The notes: generated by a model from the sequence alone, not told the origin. Shown: positions 26,151-34,415, counted from the stretch's first letter. The stretch is 64,000 nt of DNA from Halorubellus salinus (GCF_020567525.1 NZ_JAJCVI010000004.1:496001-560000), one strand, 5' to 3'. Translations and numbers: made by a program.

Positions 26151-26777
26151 CTACGCCTCGAGGACGTCGAGGGCGACGTCGACGGCCGCGGACTCGTAGT
26201 CGGCGCGTGCGATGGCGTACCGGTGGAGGTTCACGGGGTCGTCGCCGTGCGGTCGAAGGTGCCGGAAGTAGCCGTCGTGACTACCGCCCCAGCGCTCGAC
26301 GTATTTCTCGATGGCGCTGACGGAGCGGTCGTTGTCGTCGACGACGGTGACGGTCACGGCGTCGAGGTCGAGGCGGTCGAACGCGAGTTCGACGAACGCG
26401 TCCGCTCGCTCGCCCGAGTACCCGCGCCCCCAGAACGGCTTGCGGAGCCAGATACCGAGTTCGGCGGTCCGCCGGTCCCAGTCGGAACCGATGCCAGCGT
26501 TCCCCGCGAACTCGCCGCTCCGCGGTTCCCCGGCTTTCGGGTAGAGCGCGTAGTTCCCGCTCTCGGCCGCGTCGTTCGTCTCGCCGACGTGCTGGACGTA
26601 CTCGAACGTCTCCTTCGGGTGCGGGTGGGGGTCCCACGTCATGAACCGGGTGGCGTCGGCGATGCCGGATTCGGTGGAGACGTGCGGGTACAGTTCGCGC
26701 GCGTCGAGCGTCTCCGGGTGGATGCGCTCGAACCGCAAGCGCTCCGTCTCGAAGACGCGCGGGAACAGGTCCGTCAC
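26151..26777 (-). CDS. GNAT acetyltransferase, RimJ/RimL-like (array member 1)
   Basis: A 208-residue acetyl-CoA-dependent N-acetyltransferase, last of four tandem paralogues. It opens MTDLFPRVFETERLRFERIH, as do its relatives. The acetyl-CoA-binding motif A is GIWLRKPFWGRGYSGERADA (around residue 125-140), followed by FDRLDLDAVTVTVVDDNDRS and the family's terminal signature DPVNLHRYAIARADYE. RimJ/RimL-like GNATs acetylate N-termini of proteins or small amines; the substrate is unknown here. Its start overlaps the stop of the upstream paralogue by four bases, so translation is coupled. Confidence 0.88.
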   Translation of the reverse strand: MTDLFPRVFETERLRFERIHPETLDARELYPHVSTESGIADATRFMTWDPHPHPKETFEYVQHVGETNDAAESGNYALYPKAGEPRSGEFAGNAGIGSDWDRRTAELGIWLRKPFWGRGYSGERADAFVELAFDRLDLDAVTVTVVDDNDRSVSAIEKYVERWGGSHDGYFRHLRPHGDDPVNLHRYAIARADYESAAVDVALDVLEA

Positions 26778-27424
26778 GCGCCATCACCGCCGTCAGCGCG
26801 CTCCTCGACGAACTCGCAGTCGGGACGCTCGCCGCTCGCCTCGTAGTCGGCCTTCGACACCTCGTACCGGACGACGTCCCGGGGCTCGCCGTCGATGACG
26901 TGCTGGTTCCGGAACCGACCGACGCGCTCGCCGTCGAACCGGTCGACGTACTTCCCGATGGCGCGCCGCGAGTTCTCGTTCCCGACGAGGTGCGTGACCG
27001 AGACGAGTTCGACGCCCAATCGCTCGAACGCCAACCGGAGCAGGGCGGCGGCGCGTTCGCCCGAGTACCCGCGTCCCCAGAAGCGCTTCCGGAGGCCGAA
27101 CGTCATGAACGCCGTCCGCTCGTCCCAGACCGCGAACAGCTCGGCCTCGCCAGCGGGGTACCCGGCGCCGTCCTCGCCGTCACGCGGCCGGACGACGTAC
27201 GTGCCGGCGTCGCCCGACTCCATCCGGTCCTCGCGCTGGGCGACGAAATCGCGGGCCTCCTGGAGGTGCTCGAACGGCTCGATGGGGACGTACGCGAGTT
27301 CGCCGTCCTCGATGGCGGTCTCGTTCATCGACGCGTAGCGCTCCCCGAGGTCGGCGTCCGCGACCGACTCGCACTCGAGGCGCAACCGCTCGGTCCGGAC
27401 CTCCTCGGGGAAGAGGTCGCTCAC
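26774..27424 (-). CDS. GNAT acetyltransferase, RimJ/RimL-like (array member 2)
   Basis: A 216-residue paralogue of both neighbours. The N-terminus is MSDLFPEEVRTERLRLECES, motif A is FGLRKRFWGRGYSGERAAAL, then FERLGVELVSVTHLVGNENS and the terminal signature EPRDVVRYEVSKADYE. It overlaps member 1 and member 3 by four bases each, giving a tightly coupled operon. The divergence between members is high in the N-terminal, substrate-side half and low around the acetyl-CoA motif, suggesting different acceptors. All acetyl-CoA-binding residues appear intact. Confidence 0.88.
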   Translation of the reverse strand: MSDLFPEEVRTERLRLECESVADADLGERYASMNETAIEDGELAYVPIEPFEHLQEARDFVAQREDRMESGDAGTYVVRPRDGEDGAGYPAGEAELFAVWDERTAFMTFGLRKRFWGRGYSGERAAALLRLAFERLGVELVSVTHLVGNENSRRAIGKYVDRFDGERVGRFRNQHVIDGEPRDVVRYEVSKADYEASGERPDCEFVEERADGGDGA

Positions 27425-28215
27425 GCACCGTCACCTCCGTCGTTCGCGCGGTCGAGGTCGGTCGGCTCGGACGTCGGTTCCGGGACGTTCTCGGGGTCGA
27501 GTTCGACCTCGGGCGCGCCGCCAGCGTCGCGGTAGTCGGCGGCGGTGATGCTGTACGACCGGAGGTTCCACGGTTCGGCGTCGCCGTCGTCCCTGGGCAC
27601 CGCGTTCCGGATGTAGGCGTCTTCGCGACCACCGAAGTCCTCGACCCACCCCTCCATCTGGCGCTTCGAGTTCTCGTTGCCCTCGAAGTGCGCGACGGAT
27701 GCGACGTCGAGGTCGAGGCGGTCGAAGGTCACCGAAAGCAGCGCTCGGGCGCGTTCGCCGGCGTACCCACGCCCCCAGTACGGTCGGTACAGCGAGACGC
27801 CCGTGTGGACGCGCCGGTTCTCCCAGAGGCAGTCGAGGTTCGCGACGCCGACGTGCACGCGGTCGCCCGTCGAGCGGACGGAGTCCGCTCGACTGTCCGA
27901 GGCGCGTGGCGCCTCGCTCGCCTCGACGGGATCGCCGTTCGCGTCGGGTTCGCCGGGCCGCAGGAAGATCGCCCAGTTCGCGGTCTCGGCGTCCGCGAAG
28001 GCCTCGCCCCACGACGCGAGCTCGTCGCTCGTGGCCTTCGGGTGCGGGTCCGGTGTCTGCGTGACGTATCTGGTCTCGCGTTCGCGAGCCGGACGGCTCG
28101 CTCGCGTTCAGTCGTAGCGCTCGAACGCGTCGAGCGCGTCGTCGACGCGCTCGTATCGCAGGCGCGGCGTCCGCATCGTCTCCGGGAACAGCGTCGTCGG
28201 GTCGTCCACCGGCAT
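27421..28215 (-). pseudogene. GNAT acetyltransferase (array member 3) interrupted by an in-frame TGA
   Basis: From the ATG at 28215 the frame reads MPVDDPTTLFPETMRTPRLR and DDALDAFERYD, then meets a TGA at 28110-28108. In the same frame it continues uninterrupted for another 687 bases with the expected family sequence: TRYVTQTPDPHPKATSDELA, ANWAIFLRPGEPDANG, GVSLYRPYWGRGYAGERARA and NLRSYSITAADYRDAG. Total length with read-through is 264 residues, longer than its paralogues because of a linker and a C-terminal Pro/Glu-rich tail. Bases 28075-28109 around the stop contain a perfect hairpin flanked by a direct repeat. The part after the stop has normal codon use. No good restart codon precedes the acetyl-CoA motif region except a GTG at 27858. 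Most likely a recently inactivated gene. Confidence 0.8.
28075..28109 (-). repeat. hairpin flanked by 9-bp direct repeats at the broken GNAT stop
   Basis: gcgagccg (28084-28091) and cggctcgc (28094-28101) form a perfect 8-bp stem with a two-base loop. ctcgcgttc occurs at 28075-28083 and 28101-28109 on either side. The TGA that breaks array member 3 (28108-28110 on the minus strand) overlaps the right-hand copy. Confidence 0.8.
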
Positions 28216-28217
28216 CG

Positions 28218-28841
28218 CTACTCGAGGGTCTCCTCGACGTGGAGGTCGACGTCGACGTCGGCGGCGTCGTACTCGTCGCGGCTGATGGTGTAACGGTGGA
28301 GGTCCCGCGGGTCGTCGTCGAGCACCACCCAGTTCCGGAGGACGCCCTCGTAGCGGCCGCCCCAGCGGTCGACGTACTTCTCGATGGCCTTCCGCGAGGC
28401 GTCGTTCGCGTCCGTGTGGCCGGCGGCGACCATCTCGAGGTCGAGCCGGTCGAACGCGAGCGCGACGAGGGCGTCGGCGCGCTCGCCGGCGAACCCGCGG
28501 CCGTGGTAGTCCTCCATGAGCCAGACCCCGAGGCGTGCGGTCCGGCGGTCCCACAGCGGGATGAGGGAGGCGACGCCCGCGAACTCGGCTGTCCTTGCTT
28601 CGTCTTCCTTCGGGAACATCGCGTAGTTCGCGCGGTCGCCGTCCGTCCACTGCTCGGCGCTCTCCTCGAGGTAGTCGAGCGCGTCCTTCGGGTGGTGGTG
28701 GCGGCTCTTCGAGATGTGCTCGCTGATGCGCTCGAACTCGTCGGTGCCCGTGTACTCGTAGAGCTCGAGCGCGTCCAGTGCGGCGTCGAGGCGTTCGTAC
28801 CGCAGTCGTTCGGTCTCGAACGCGGCGGGGAACAGGTCCAT
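28218..28841 (-). CDS. GNAT acetyltransferase, RimJ/RimL-like (array member 4, promoter-proximal)
   Basis: A 207-residue GNAT and the first gene of the four-member array. The N-terminus is MDLFPAAFETERLRYERLDA, the shared His/Pro block is ISKSRHHHPKDALDYLEESA, motif A is GVWLMEDYHGRGFAGERADA, and the terminal signature is DPRDLHRYTISRDEYD. The array runs from here through 26151 with gaps or overlaps of only two to four bases. Its N-terminus is most like member 3 (ALDALELYEYT against ALDAFERYD), so these two probably arose by the latest duplication. Confidence 0.88.
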   Translation of the reverse strand: MDLFPAAFETERLRYERLDAALDALELYEYTGTDEFERISEHISKSRHHHPKDALDYLEESAEQWTDGDRANYAMFPKEDEARTAEFAGVASLIPLWDRRTARLGVWLMEDYHGRGFAGERADALVALAFDRLDLEMVAAGHTDANDASRKAIEKYVDRWGGRYEGVLRNWVVLDDDPRDLHRYTISRDEYDAADVDVDLHVEETLE

Positions 28842-28906
28842 ACGCCGTCATCCCCGGCGGTCGACGTAAGGATTCGGTCGGTGTGTCAATCCGTGCAACG
28901 GCGCCG

Positions 28907-30367
28907 TTACGCGTCGTCGACCTCGCCGCGCGCGACGTCGACGGCGTGTTCGAGCGCGCTCTCGGTCGCGCACGCTCGGATCCAGTCGAGGTCGACGCGG
29001 TCGGTCGCGTCGAGCGCGTCGAGGGCGTACACGGCCTCGCGGACGACGTACTGGGGGTATCGCGACGGGTCCGCGTACTGGACGGCGCGGTCGGCCGCGA
29101 CGGCACGCGGGACGCTCCCGCCGGGGAGGACGGCGAGCGCGCACGACGCCGGGACGCTCGCCGGGTCCTCGGTGCGTGCGGCGAGGAAGTCAAGGCCTGC
29201 GGTCGCGTCCACGCCCACCTCCGGGTAGCGCGCGCTCAACCCCGCCACGGCGACCGCGGCGTACAACCGGGTTCTCGCGTGCGTGGCTTCCAGGTGCGAG
29301 CCGAGCTCGGCCGCGAGCGGATACACCGCGTTCGGGTGCGTCCTGGCGAACTCCCGGAGCGCACCGAGCGCGTGCTCGCGCGAGTCCGCGTCGCCCTCCG
29401 CGACCATCGCCGCGAGCTCCCGGACGACCAGCGGCGCCTCGTCCACGGGGTCGGTGTCGTCGCCGAACACCTGCTTGAGGTACCCCGTCGGGACGGCGTC
29501 GTCGCCGACCGCGAGGAGGCTCTCCGGGCGCTCCCACGCGAGACTCGCGACCGCCGCCGCACTCGCCTGTCGGATGCGGGCGTCGTCGTCCGCGAGCGAC
29601 CGGACGAGCCGCACGCGCACCGAGCCGTCGACGAGCCCGAGGTGCGTGAGCGCTCGCGCGAGCTCGCGGAGGTAGTCGACGTTCACGAGGTCCGCGCCGC
29701 GCTGGGATTCGAACTCGGCGAGCACCTTGTCGACGACCGGGCGGACCGCGTGCGGGTCGTACGCGGCGACGTCCGCGAGCTCCGCGGCGGCGTCGATCGC
29801 GAGTGCCTCGGCTTCGAGTCGGTTCGCGAGGTCGAACGCGTCGGCCGGCGTCGGGTGGTCGGGCGCTCGAGTGGCGTCGACGTACTCGCGGTGGAGTTCG
29901 CGGTGATGGCGCTCGCAGCACTCGTAGACGGTCGCGGCCGCGCCGTCGGCGTCGGTGCTGACGGTCTCGACCCTGCACTCTGGGCACTCGCTCGCGGTCT
30001 CGGTCGCCTGGTCGCGGAGCGCGTCGTCGTCCTGGTAGCTCTCGACGGTCGCGCCGGGGCCGCCCAGGTGCGCGTCGGCGGCGGCGAGCGCACGGAGCAG
30101 TCGCGTCAGGTCCCGGAACTCCATGGGGTCTCGCGGCCGGTCGTAGCGATGCCCCCACGTCGGATGCCACTCCTTGGAGGCGAGCCGGCCGGCGGCCGCG
30201 GCGAGCGCGCTCGCGTCCGCGTCGTCGGCGGCGTCGAACCCGACCTCCGACTGGAGGAACGTCCGGTACGCCGGATCCAGGTCGCCGTCGACCGTCGCGA
30301 CCGACAGCGGCGCGTCGAACGCGACGAACGCCGACGCCGGGAGCGTCCACCGGATGGGCTGGTCCAT
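28907..30367 (-). CDS. HEAT-like helical repeat protein with cysteine pairs
   Basis: A 486-residue soluble protein of unknown function. The second half (from about residue 190) is built of 30-40-residue helical pairs with HEAT character: LVRSLADDDARIRQASAAAV, ELAAMVAEGDADSREHALGA, and ARTRLYAAVAVAGLSARYPE. The N-terminal part is different and holds CPECRVETVSTDADG followed by CCERHH, a possible metal site (residues about 128-155). HEAT arrays are protein-interaction scaffolds. It starts 142 bases from the next gene and is transcribed toward the GNAT array, 66 bases away, so it may be co-transcribed. Confidence 0.68.
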   Translation of the reverse strand: MDQPIRWTLPASAFVAFDAPLSVATVDGDLDPAYRTFLQSEVGFDAADDADASALAAAAGRLASKEWHPTWGHRYDRPRDPMEFRDLTRLLRALAAADAHLGGPGATVESYQDDDALRDQATETASECPECRVETVSTDADGAAATVYECCERHHRELHREYVDATRAPDHPTPADAFDLANRLEAEALAIDAAAELADVAAYDPHAVRPVVDKVLAEFESQRGADLVNVDYLRELARALTHLGLVDGSVRVRLVRSLADDDARIRQASAAAVASLAWERPESLLAVGDDAVPTGYLKQVFGDDTDPVDEAPLVVRELAAMVAEGDADSREHALGALREFARTHPNAVYPLAAELGSHLEATHARTRLYAAVAVAGLSARYPEVGVDATAGLDFLAARTEDPASVPASCALAVLPGGSVPRAVAADRAVQYADPSRYPQYVVREAVYALDALDATDRVDLDWIRACATESALEHAVDVARGEVDDA

Positions 30368-30460
30368 GTCGACTCCACATGGTGTACGACGTAATAAACC
30401 CGCACCAAGGCGGTCCCGGGTCGACCACCGACGCCGTCTACGCGCTGGCGAGCATCCCAG

Positions 30461-30510
30461 TCGCGGTGGTGGTACTGGTCGCGGCGGTGGTACTGGTCGC
30501 GGCGGTCGGT
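30461..30510 (+). repeat. 18-bp tandem repeat, 2.8 copies, beside the CinA-like stop
   Basis: Units begin at 30461 and 30479 (tcgcggYggtggtactgg), and a partial third runs 30497-30510, touching the TGA (30510-30512, minus strand) of the CinA-like gene. It fills much of the 142-base spacer behind the HEAT-like gene. Confidence 0.85.
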
Positions 30511-31256
30511 CAGTTGCTCTCGGGCGGGTCTGCGGGCTCGACGTGCTCGCGGACGAACGCGGCTGCGGCTGCGACGACGTCGGGGTCGGTGCCCGTTACC
30601 TTCACGCGACCGGGCGCGTCCTCGCTCCGCGGGTAGCTCCCGACGCGGACGTCGAAGCGCTCGCGGACGCCGTCGATGACGTCGAGGAGTGCGCCCTCGG
30701 GCGTCCACGTCGGGACGACCTCGCTCGTCGCGTCGCCCGCGAACGCGTCCGCGACGACGTCGAACATCGCGCGCATCTCACTGGGGATGCCGGGGAGGAC
30801 GTACACGTTCTCGACGCGACAGCCGGGCGACCAGGACTCCTCGGTCGTGATGGCTTGCGCGCCCTCGGGGAGTGTCGCGGCGGCGTCGAGGTTCAGCTGG
30901 AAGTCGTAGCGGTCGGTCAGCTCGGGGTTCGCGTCCCGGAACGCCTTCGCGCGTGCTTCGATGCGCTCGCGCTGGGCGGGGTCGACGACGAGGTCGCGCC
31001 CGAGCGCGTCCGCGACCGCTTCGACCGTGACGTCGTCGGGCGTCCCACCGATACCGCCCGTGCAGACGACGGCGTCGAACGCGTCGGCGTACTCGCGAAC
31101 TTCGTCCGCGATGACCGCGCGGTCGTCGGGGACGGTCAGGATGCGAGCGACGAGCGCACCACGGTCGGCGAGCTCGCCGGCGAGCCAGTTCGCGTTCGTG
31201 TTCACGGTATCGCCCGCGAGCACCTCGTCGCCCACGGTCACGATGACGACCTCCAC
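30510..31256 (-). CDS. CinA N-terminal-like / molybdopterin-binding domain protein
   Basis: A 248-residue protein of the CinA-N/MoCF_biosynth family (competence/damage-inducible protein A group). The core is MEVVIVTVGDEVLAGDTVNT, DAVVCTGGIGGTPDDVTVEA and VYVLPGIPSEMRAMFDV, matching the MoaB/MogA-like fold. The bacterial C-terminal nicotinamide-mononucleotide deamidase domain is absent, as in other archaeal members, so the function (nucleotide pyrophosphatase or cofactor binding) is uncertain. It lies two bases downstream of the PNPOx-like gene and is clearly co-transcribed with it. Confidence 0.85.
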   Translation of the reverse strand: MEVVIVTVGDEVLAGDTVNTNANWLAGELADRGALVARILTVPDDRAVIADEVREYADAFDAVVCTGGIGGTPDDVTVEAVADALGRDLVVDPAQRERIEARAKAFRDANPELTDRYDFQLNLDAAATLPEGAQAITTEESWSPGCRVENVYVLPGIPSEMRAMFDVVADAFAGDATSEVVPTWTPEGALLDVIDGVRERFDVRVGSYPRSEDAPGRVKVTGTDPDVVAAAAAFVREHVEPADPPESN

Positions 31257-31258
31257 GG

Positions 31259-31708
31259 TCAGTCGCGGCGCTGGAGTTCGCGCTTCCCGCTCGCGTCGCT
31301 CGCGTCGAGTCGATAGAACGCGAACGTCGTCTCGCGCGGCCGTCGCTCGAACACGTCGAACAGCGGTATCTCGACGCGCGAGATGCCGTCGAGGATCTCG
31401 CCGGCGACGTCGGCTTGCTCGATGGAGTCGAGGGTGCCCTGGGCGACGACGCTCTCGTAGCCGTCCTCGCCCTCGTGGTGGACGGTGAACGACACCGGGT
31501 TGTCGAGGAGGTCGCTCTTGCTGGAATCCCCGCCGGTCGCGAGCCGGAAGTACAGCGACGCGGTGTCGGCGTCGTACCCGTAGGAGACGGGCAGGGAGTG
31601 CGGCGGCTCGTCGCTGGCGGTGGTGAACGCGAGGACGCCGACGCCGCCGGTCCCGAGGACGGCATCACGTCCGTCGGCGTCGAGCTGGTGAGGGTCAGTA
31701 TCTTCCAT
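31259..31708 (-). CDS. pyridoxamine 5'-phosphate oxidase-family flavin protein
   Basis: A 149-residue split-barrel protein, MEDTDPHQLDADGRDAVLGT. The block GVGVLAFTTASDEPPHSLPV, then SYGYDADTASLYFRLATGGD and FTVHHEGEDGYESVVAQGTL, follows the small single-domain PNPOx-like pattern common in haloarchaea, which bind FMN or F420/heme rather than making pyridoxal phosphate. A short C-terminal extension is basic (SGKRELQRRD). It is the first gene of a two-gene unit with the CinA-like gene (two-base gap) and divergent from an alpha/beta hydrolase 108 bases away. Confidence 0.83.
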   Translation of the reverse strand: MEDTDPHQLDADGRDAVLGTGGVGVLAFTTASDEPPHSLPVSYGYDADTASLYFRLATGGDSSKSDLLDNPVSFTVHHEGEDGYESVVAQGTLDSIEQADVAGEILDGISRVEIPLFDVFERRPRETTFAFYRLDASDASGKRELQRRD

Positions 31709-31816
31709 GTGTTACTAGTCAGTACGGACCACGAAAAGCGTGCCGTCGGTTCTCGGGGACCGACCGGGTGGTGGGTCGCCCAAAGAGCTACCCGGCGGGC
31801 GCTCGCAGACCGACGT

Positions 31817-32506
31817 ATGCAGGTGGATACGTTCGGCGAGGGCCGGGACCTCGTCTGGGTGATGGGGTGGGGGAACGTCGTCGACAGCCGACACGAACGC
31901 TGGTTCGTCGACCGGCTGGTCGACGCTGACTACCGGGTGCACGCGCTCGAACTGCCGACGACGACGCCGGACTTCCAGCGCGATTGCGTCGCGCCCGTCC
32001 GCGAGTACCTCGACGACCTCGCGACGAGCGAGGACGCGACCGACGAGTACGCGGTCCTCGCGCACTCGATGGGGGGGCTCGCGCTCGCTCACGCCGACCC
32101 TGACCCGAAGGCGGTCTACCTGAGTCCGTGGTGGGGGATGCACGACGTCCCCATCGTCCTCGAACCCCTGCTCGCGCTGCCCGTGACGCGACCGATACTG
32201 CCGTTCACGGTCGCACCCGAGGACCTCGGGGAACTCGCGACGAGCGAGGACGCGACCGCGCCCTCGCGCATCGCGCCGAAGTGGATCCAGACGATCAGGG
32301 CGGCCCAGCGGTCGCTCCCCGCGCTCGACGACGCCGACCACGTGTTCTATACGCCCGACGACGACGTCGTCGACCCACGCGCCATCGAGCAACACGCGCC
32401 GGAGTCCCAGCGCACGACGTACGACGGCGGCCACGAGCTCTTCAGCTCCGAGGGCCGCGACGAGTACGTCCAGTGGGTCCTCGAGGAACTCCCCGGACCG
32501 AACTGA
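31817..32506 (+). CDS. alpha/beta hydrolase
   Basis: A 229-residue soluble hydrolase starting MQVDTFGEGRDLVWVMGWGN. The oxyanion/HG-like region is WVMGWGNVVDSRHERWFVD, the nucleophile elbow is LAHSMGGLALAHAD (Ser near residue 87), a candidate acid is in FYTPDDDVVDPRA, and the catalytic His is in YDGGHELFSSEG. The order and spacing fit a complete triad. It is small because the cap domain is short. The substrate is unknown. The ATG at 31817 is the first sensible start; frame further upstream overlaps the promoter region and part of the divergent gene. Confidence 0.85.
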   Translation: MQVDTFGEGRDLVWVMGWGNVVDSRHERWFVDRLVDADYRVHALELPTTTPDFQRDCVAPVREYLDDLATSEDATDEYAVLAHSMGGLALAHADPDPKAVYLSPWWGMHDVPIVLEPLLALPVTRPILPFTVAPEDLGELATSEDATAPSRIAPKWIQTIRAAQRSLPALDDADHVFYTPDDDVVDPRAIEQHAPESQRTTYDGGHELFSSEGRDEYVQWVLEELPGPN

Positions 32507-32574
32507 CCGTCAGCCGTCACTCCCCCAACTTCGATGACAGAAGTTCTATGCTACTCTGTCGCATACCTTGGGGT

Positions 32575-32736
32575 ATGGTTCAGGAGAGCGTCGAGTCCGC
32601 CCGCACCACCTGCAAGCACTGCGGTTTCAGCGCACCCGTCGGCGCCGACGTCTGGGACACGGCGACGCACCCGACGCTCGGCGACCTCATGCAGTGCCCC
32701 GACTGCGGGAGCACAGACACGACCAGCGGCGGCTGA
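32575..32736 (+). CDS. 53-aa zinc-finger microprotein
   Basis: A very small protein, MVQESVESARTTCKHCGFSA and PVGADVWDTATHPTLGD, then LMQCPDCGSTDTTSGG. Two CxxC knuckles separated by about 25 residues make a complete four-cysteine zinc ribbon. The ATG at 32575 has a TATA-like ttctatgc about 28 bases before it, giving a leaderless message; an upstream in-frame ATG (32548) lies inside that box. Haloarchaea encode many such microproteins; individual ones studied elsewhere affect motility or biofilm formation, but this one cannot be assigned. Confidence 0.8.
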   Translation: MVQESVESARTTCKHCGFSAPVGADVWDTATHPTLGDLMQCPDCGSTDTTSGG

Positions 32737-32818
32737 CCGAACCCGGACCCGCCCGAAAGAACCGGATTCGGCCGTTCGAGCCGCGTGAGAAACTCCTCGC
32801 GACGCGTCGCGAGTCAGC

Positions 32819-33754
32819 TCACGACGCGTCGACCGACCGGTCCTCGTGCCCGCCGTGCTCGCCGCCACCGGCGGCGTCGCCCGCGGACTCACCGGCGGTC
32901 ATCGACCCCAGGAGTCGTGCGAGGAGCGCGACGCTCGCGACCGTCAACGCCCCGAAGACGACGACCTGCTCGAACGGCGCCGGCGCCCCGTCGGCCGCCA
33001 TCACGACCACCATCGAGAGGATGGCGGCGCCGAGCGTTGCGACCTTCGCGAGCAACACGACCGCGAGCGCGTACCCCCACGGCCGGCGGTGGTGGAGCCA
33101 GTACGCGGCGACCACGAACCCGGGGAGGAGCACGCCGAGGTCGAGCGAGTGGATGACGTTCACCGGGATGTTTGCGTCCGCGGCGCTCGCGGGCGTCGTC
33201 CTGGAGAGCGTCGCGGGCACGATCTCGGCGAGCCACGCGAACCCGACGAGCGCGACGACGAGGATCTCGAACGCCACGACCGCGCGCAACCGGCGGCCGT
33301 CGAGCGCGCGCTTCACCTGCGTCGCGTCCAGGCGCAGTATCCCGGCGACGAACGCGCCGAGCGAGAGCGCCAGGAGCGCGACGTACGCGAGGTACAGCGG
33401 GTTGAACGTCGTCATGAACGCGTACGACGCGTACGTGTACAGCAGGTACCCGAGGACGCCGAGCCAGACGAGGTACCCGCGGAGGGACCCGCGACGCGCC
33501 GCGACGACCGACGCCAGGAGCGCGGGAACGGCGACGGCGAGCGTGAGGAGGTCCTGGCCGCGCGCCTGCGAGACGAGCGTCGGCGCGTCCCGATAGAAGT
33601 CGGGGACGAGGAGGCCGACCGCGGCCGCCGCCGCCGCCAGCGCCGCGATCACCGTCGACGCGAGGACGAGCGCTCGGGACGGCGGCGCGTGCCGGAGCGT
33701 GCTGCCCTGCACCGTCGCATCGCCGTCGCTGGTCGGGCCGACGGACGCGCTCAT
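32819..33754 (-). CDS. polytopic membrane protein, about eight spans
   Basis: A 311-residue membrane protein without a recognised family. Hydrophobic segments are evenly spread, for example LVLASTVIAALAAAAAAVGL, LLTLAVAVPALLASVVAARR, YLVWLGVLGYLLYTYASYAF, VVAFEILVVALVGFAWLAEI and VVVFGALTVASVALLARLLG. The segment LGYLLYTYASYAFMTTFNPL is rich in Tyr. The short C-terminal tail (GGGEHGGHEDRSVDAS) contains His residues. Its start overlaps the stop of the HemG-like gene by four bases, so the two are translationally coupled and possibly linked in a redox or membrane function. Confidence 0.7.
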   Translation of the reverse strand: MSASVGPTSDGDATVQGSTLRHAPPSRALVLASTVIAALAAAAAAVGLLVPDFYRDAPTLVSQARGQDLLTLAVAVPALLASVVAARRGSLRGYLVWLGVLGYLLYTYASYAFMTTFNPLYLAYVALLALSLGAFVAGILRLDATQVKRALDGRRLRAVVAFEILVVALVGFAWLAEIVPATLSRTTPASAADANIPVNVIHSLDLGVLLPGFVVAAYWLHHRRPWGYALAVVLLAKVATLGAAILSMVVVMAADGAPAPFEQVVVFGALTVASVALLARLLGSMTAGESAGDAAGGGEHGGHEDRSVDAS

Positions 33755-34338
33755 GAGCGGGGTCCCTCCACTCGGCGGTCCGATTCCGCGACGGCGTCGC
33801 GGTCGACGAGGGCGTCGACGGCGTGGACGAACGACGCGACGTCCTCCCAGTCCGTGTACTCGTAGTCCTTCGACGCGTCCGTGTCACCGGTCGCGTCCTT
33901 CGCGATGCGCTTCATCATGAACCGCTTCAGGAACCCGTACTCGGAGTACCGGATGGCGCCGGCGAACCCACCGACGACGTCGGGATTCCAGCCGGTCGTC
34001 TCCCGGAACTCGTCGACGTACCGCGCCGCGTCCGCCTGCTGCTCCGGGTCGGTCGACGCCGACGAGAGCGACACCTGGAAGAACGCGCTCGGACGCGTCG
34101 CGAGGCCGTCCCGCCACTCCCTCGCGAAGTCGACGACGACGTCCTGGTGCGCGCCCATGTGGATGGACGCACCGACGACGACCGCGTCGAACGCATCGAC
34201 AGCCGGCACGTCACCGGGTTCGCCGAGGTCTCGCGTCGTCACCTCGTGCCCGCGCGCCGCCAGTTCCGTCGCGACGTAGTCCGCGACCTTCGCGGTCTGT
34301 CCCTCGCCCGTTCCGTACGCGATGAAGATAGTGCTCAT
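33751..34338 (-). CDS. flavodoxin-domain protein, HemG-like (protoporphyrinogen oxidase type)
   Basis: A 195-residue flavodoxin-fold protein. The FMN phosphate loop is FIAYGTGEGQTAKVADYVA, followed by DAVVVGASIHMGAHQDVVVD, the block that distinguishes HemG-type protoporphyrinogen IX dehydrogenases from ordinary flavodoxins. Later come FFQVSLSSAS and VVGGFAGAIRYSEYGFLKRF. HemG passes electrons from heme-precursor oxidation to quinone in bacteria; in haloarchaea members are called menaquinone-dependent by similarity, so the substrate is inferred. Coupled to the following membrane protein by a four-base overlap. Confidence 0.83.
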   Translation of the reverse strand: MSTIFIAYGTGEGQTAKVADYVATELAARGHEVTTRDLGEPGDVPAVDAFDAVVVGASIHMGAHQDVVVDFAREWRDGLATRPSAFFQVSLSSASTDPEQQADAARYVDEFRETTGWNPDVVGGFAGAIRYSEYGFLKRFMMKRIAKDATGDTDASKDYEYTDWEDVASFVHAVDALVDRDAVAESDRRVEGPRS

Positions 34339-34415
34339 ACCTATAGAGACGCGACGAACGCGGATATACGACGTTCACGACTCTCTGAACCCGAGAACGA
34401 GCGGGCGAAGCAACC

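Noticed and set aside
27421-28012. Arg-rich minus-strand frame overlapping GNAT array member 3
   Set aside because: It is a different phase of the same DNA; the phase with family motifs is the one interrupted by the TGA.
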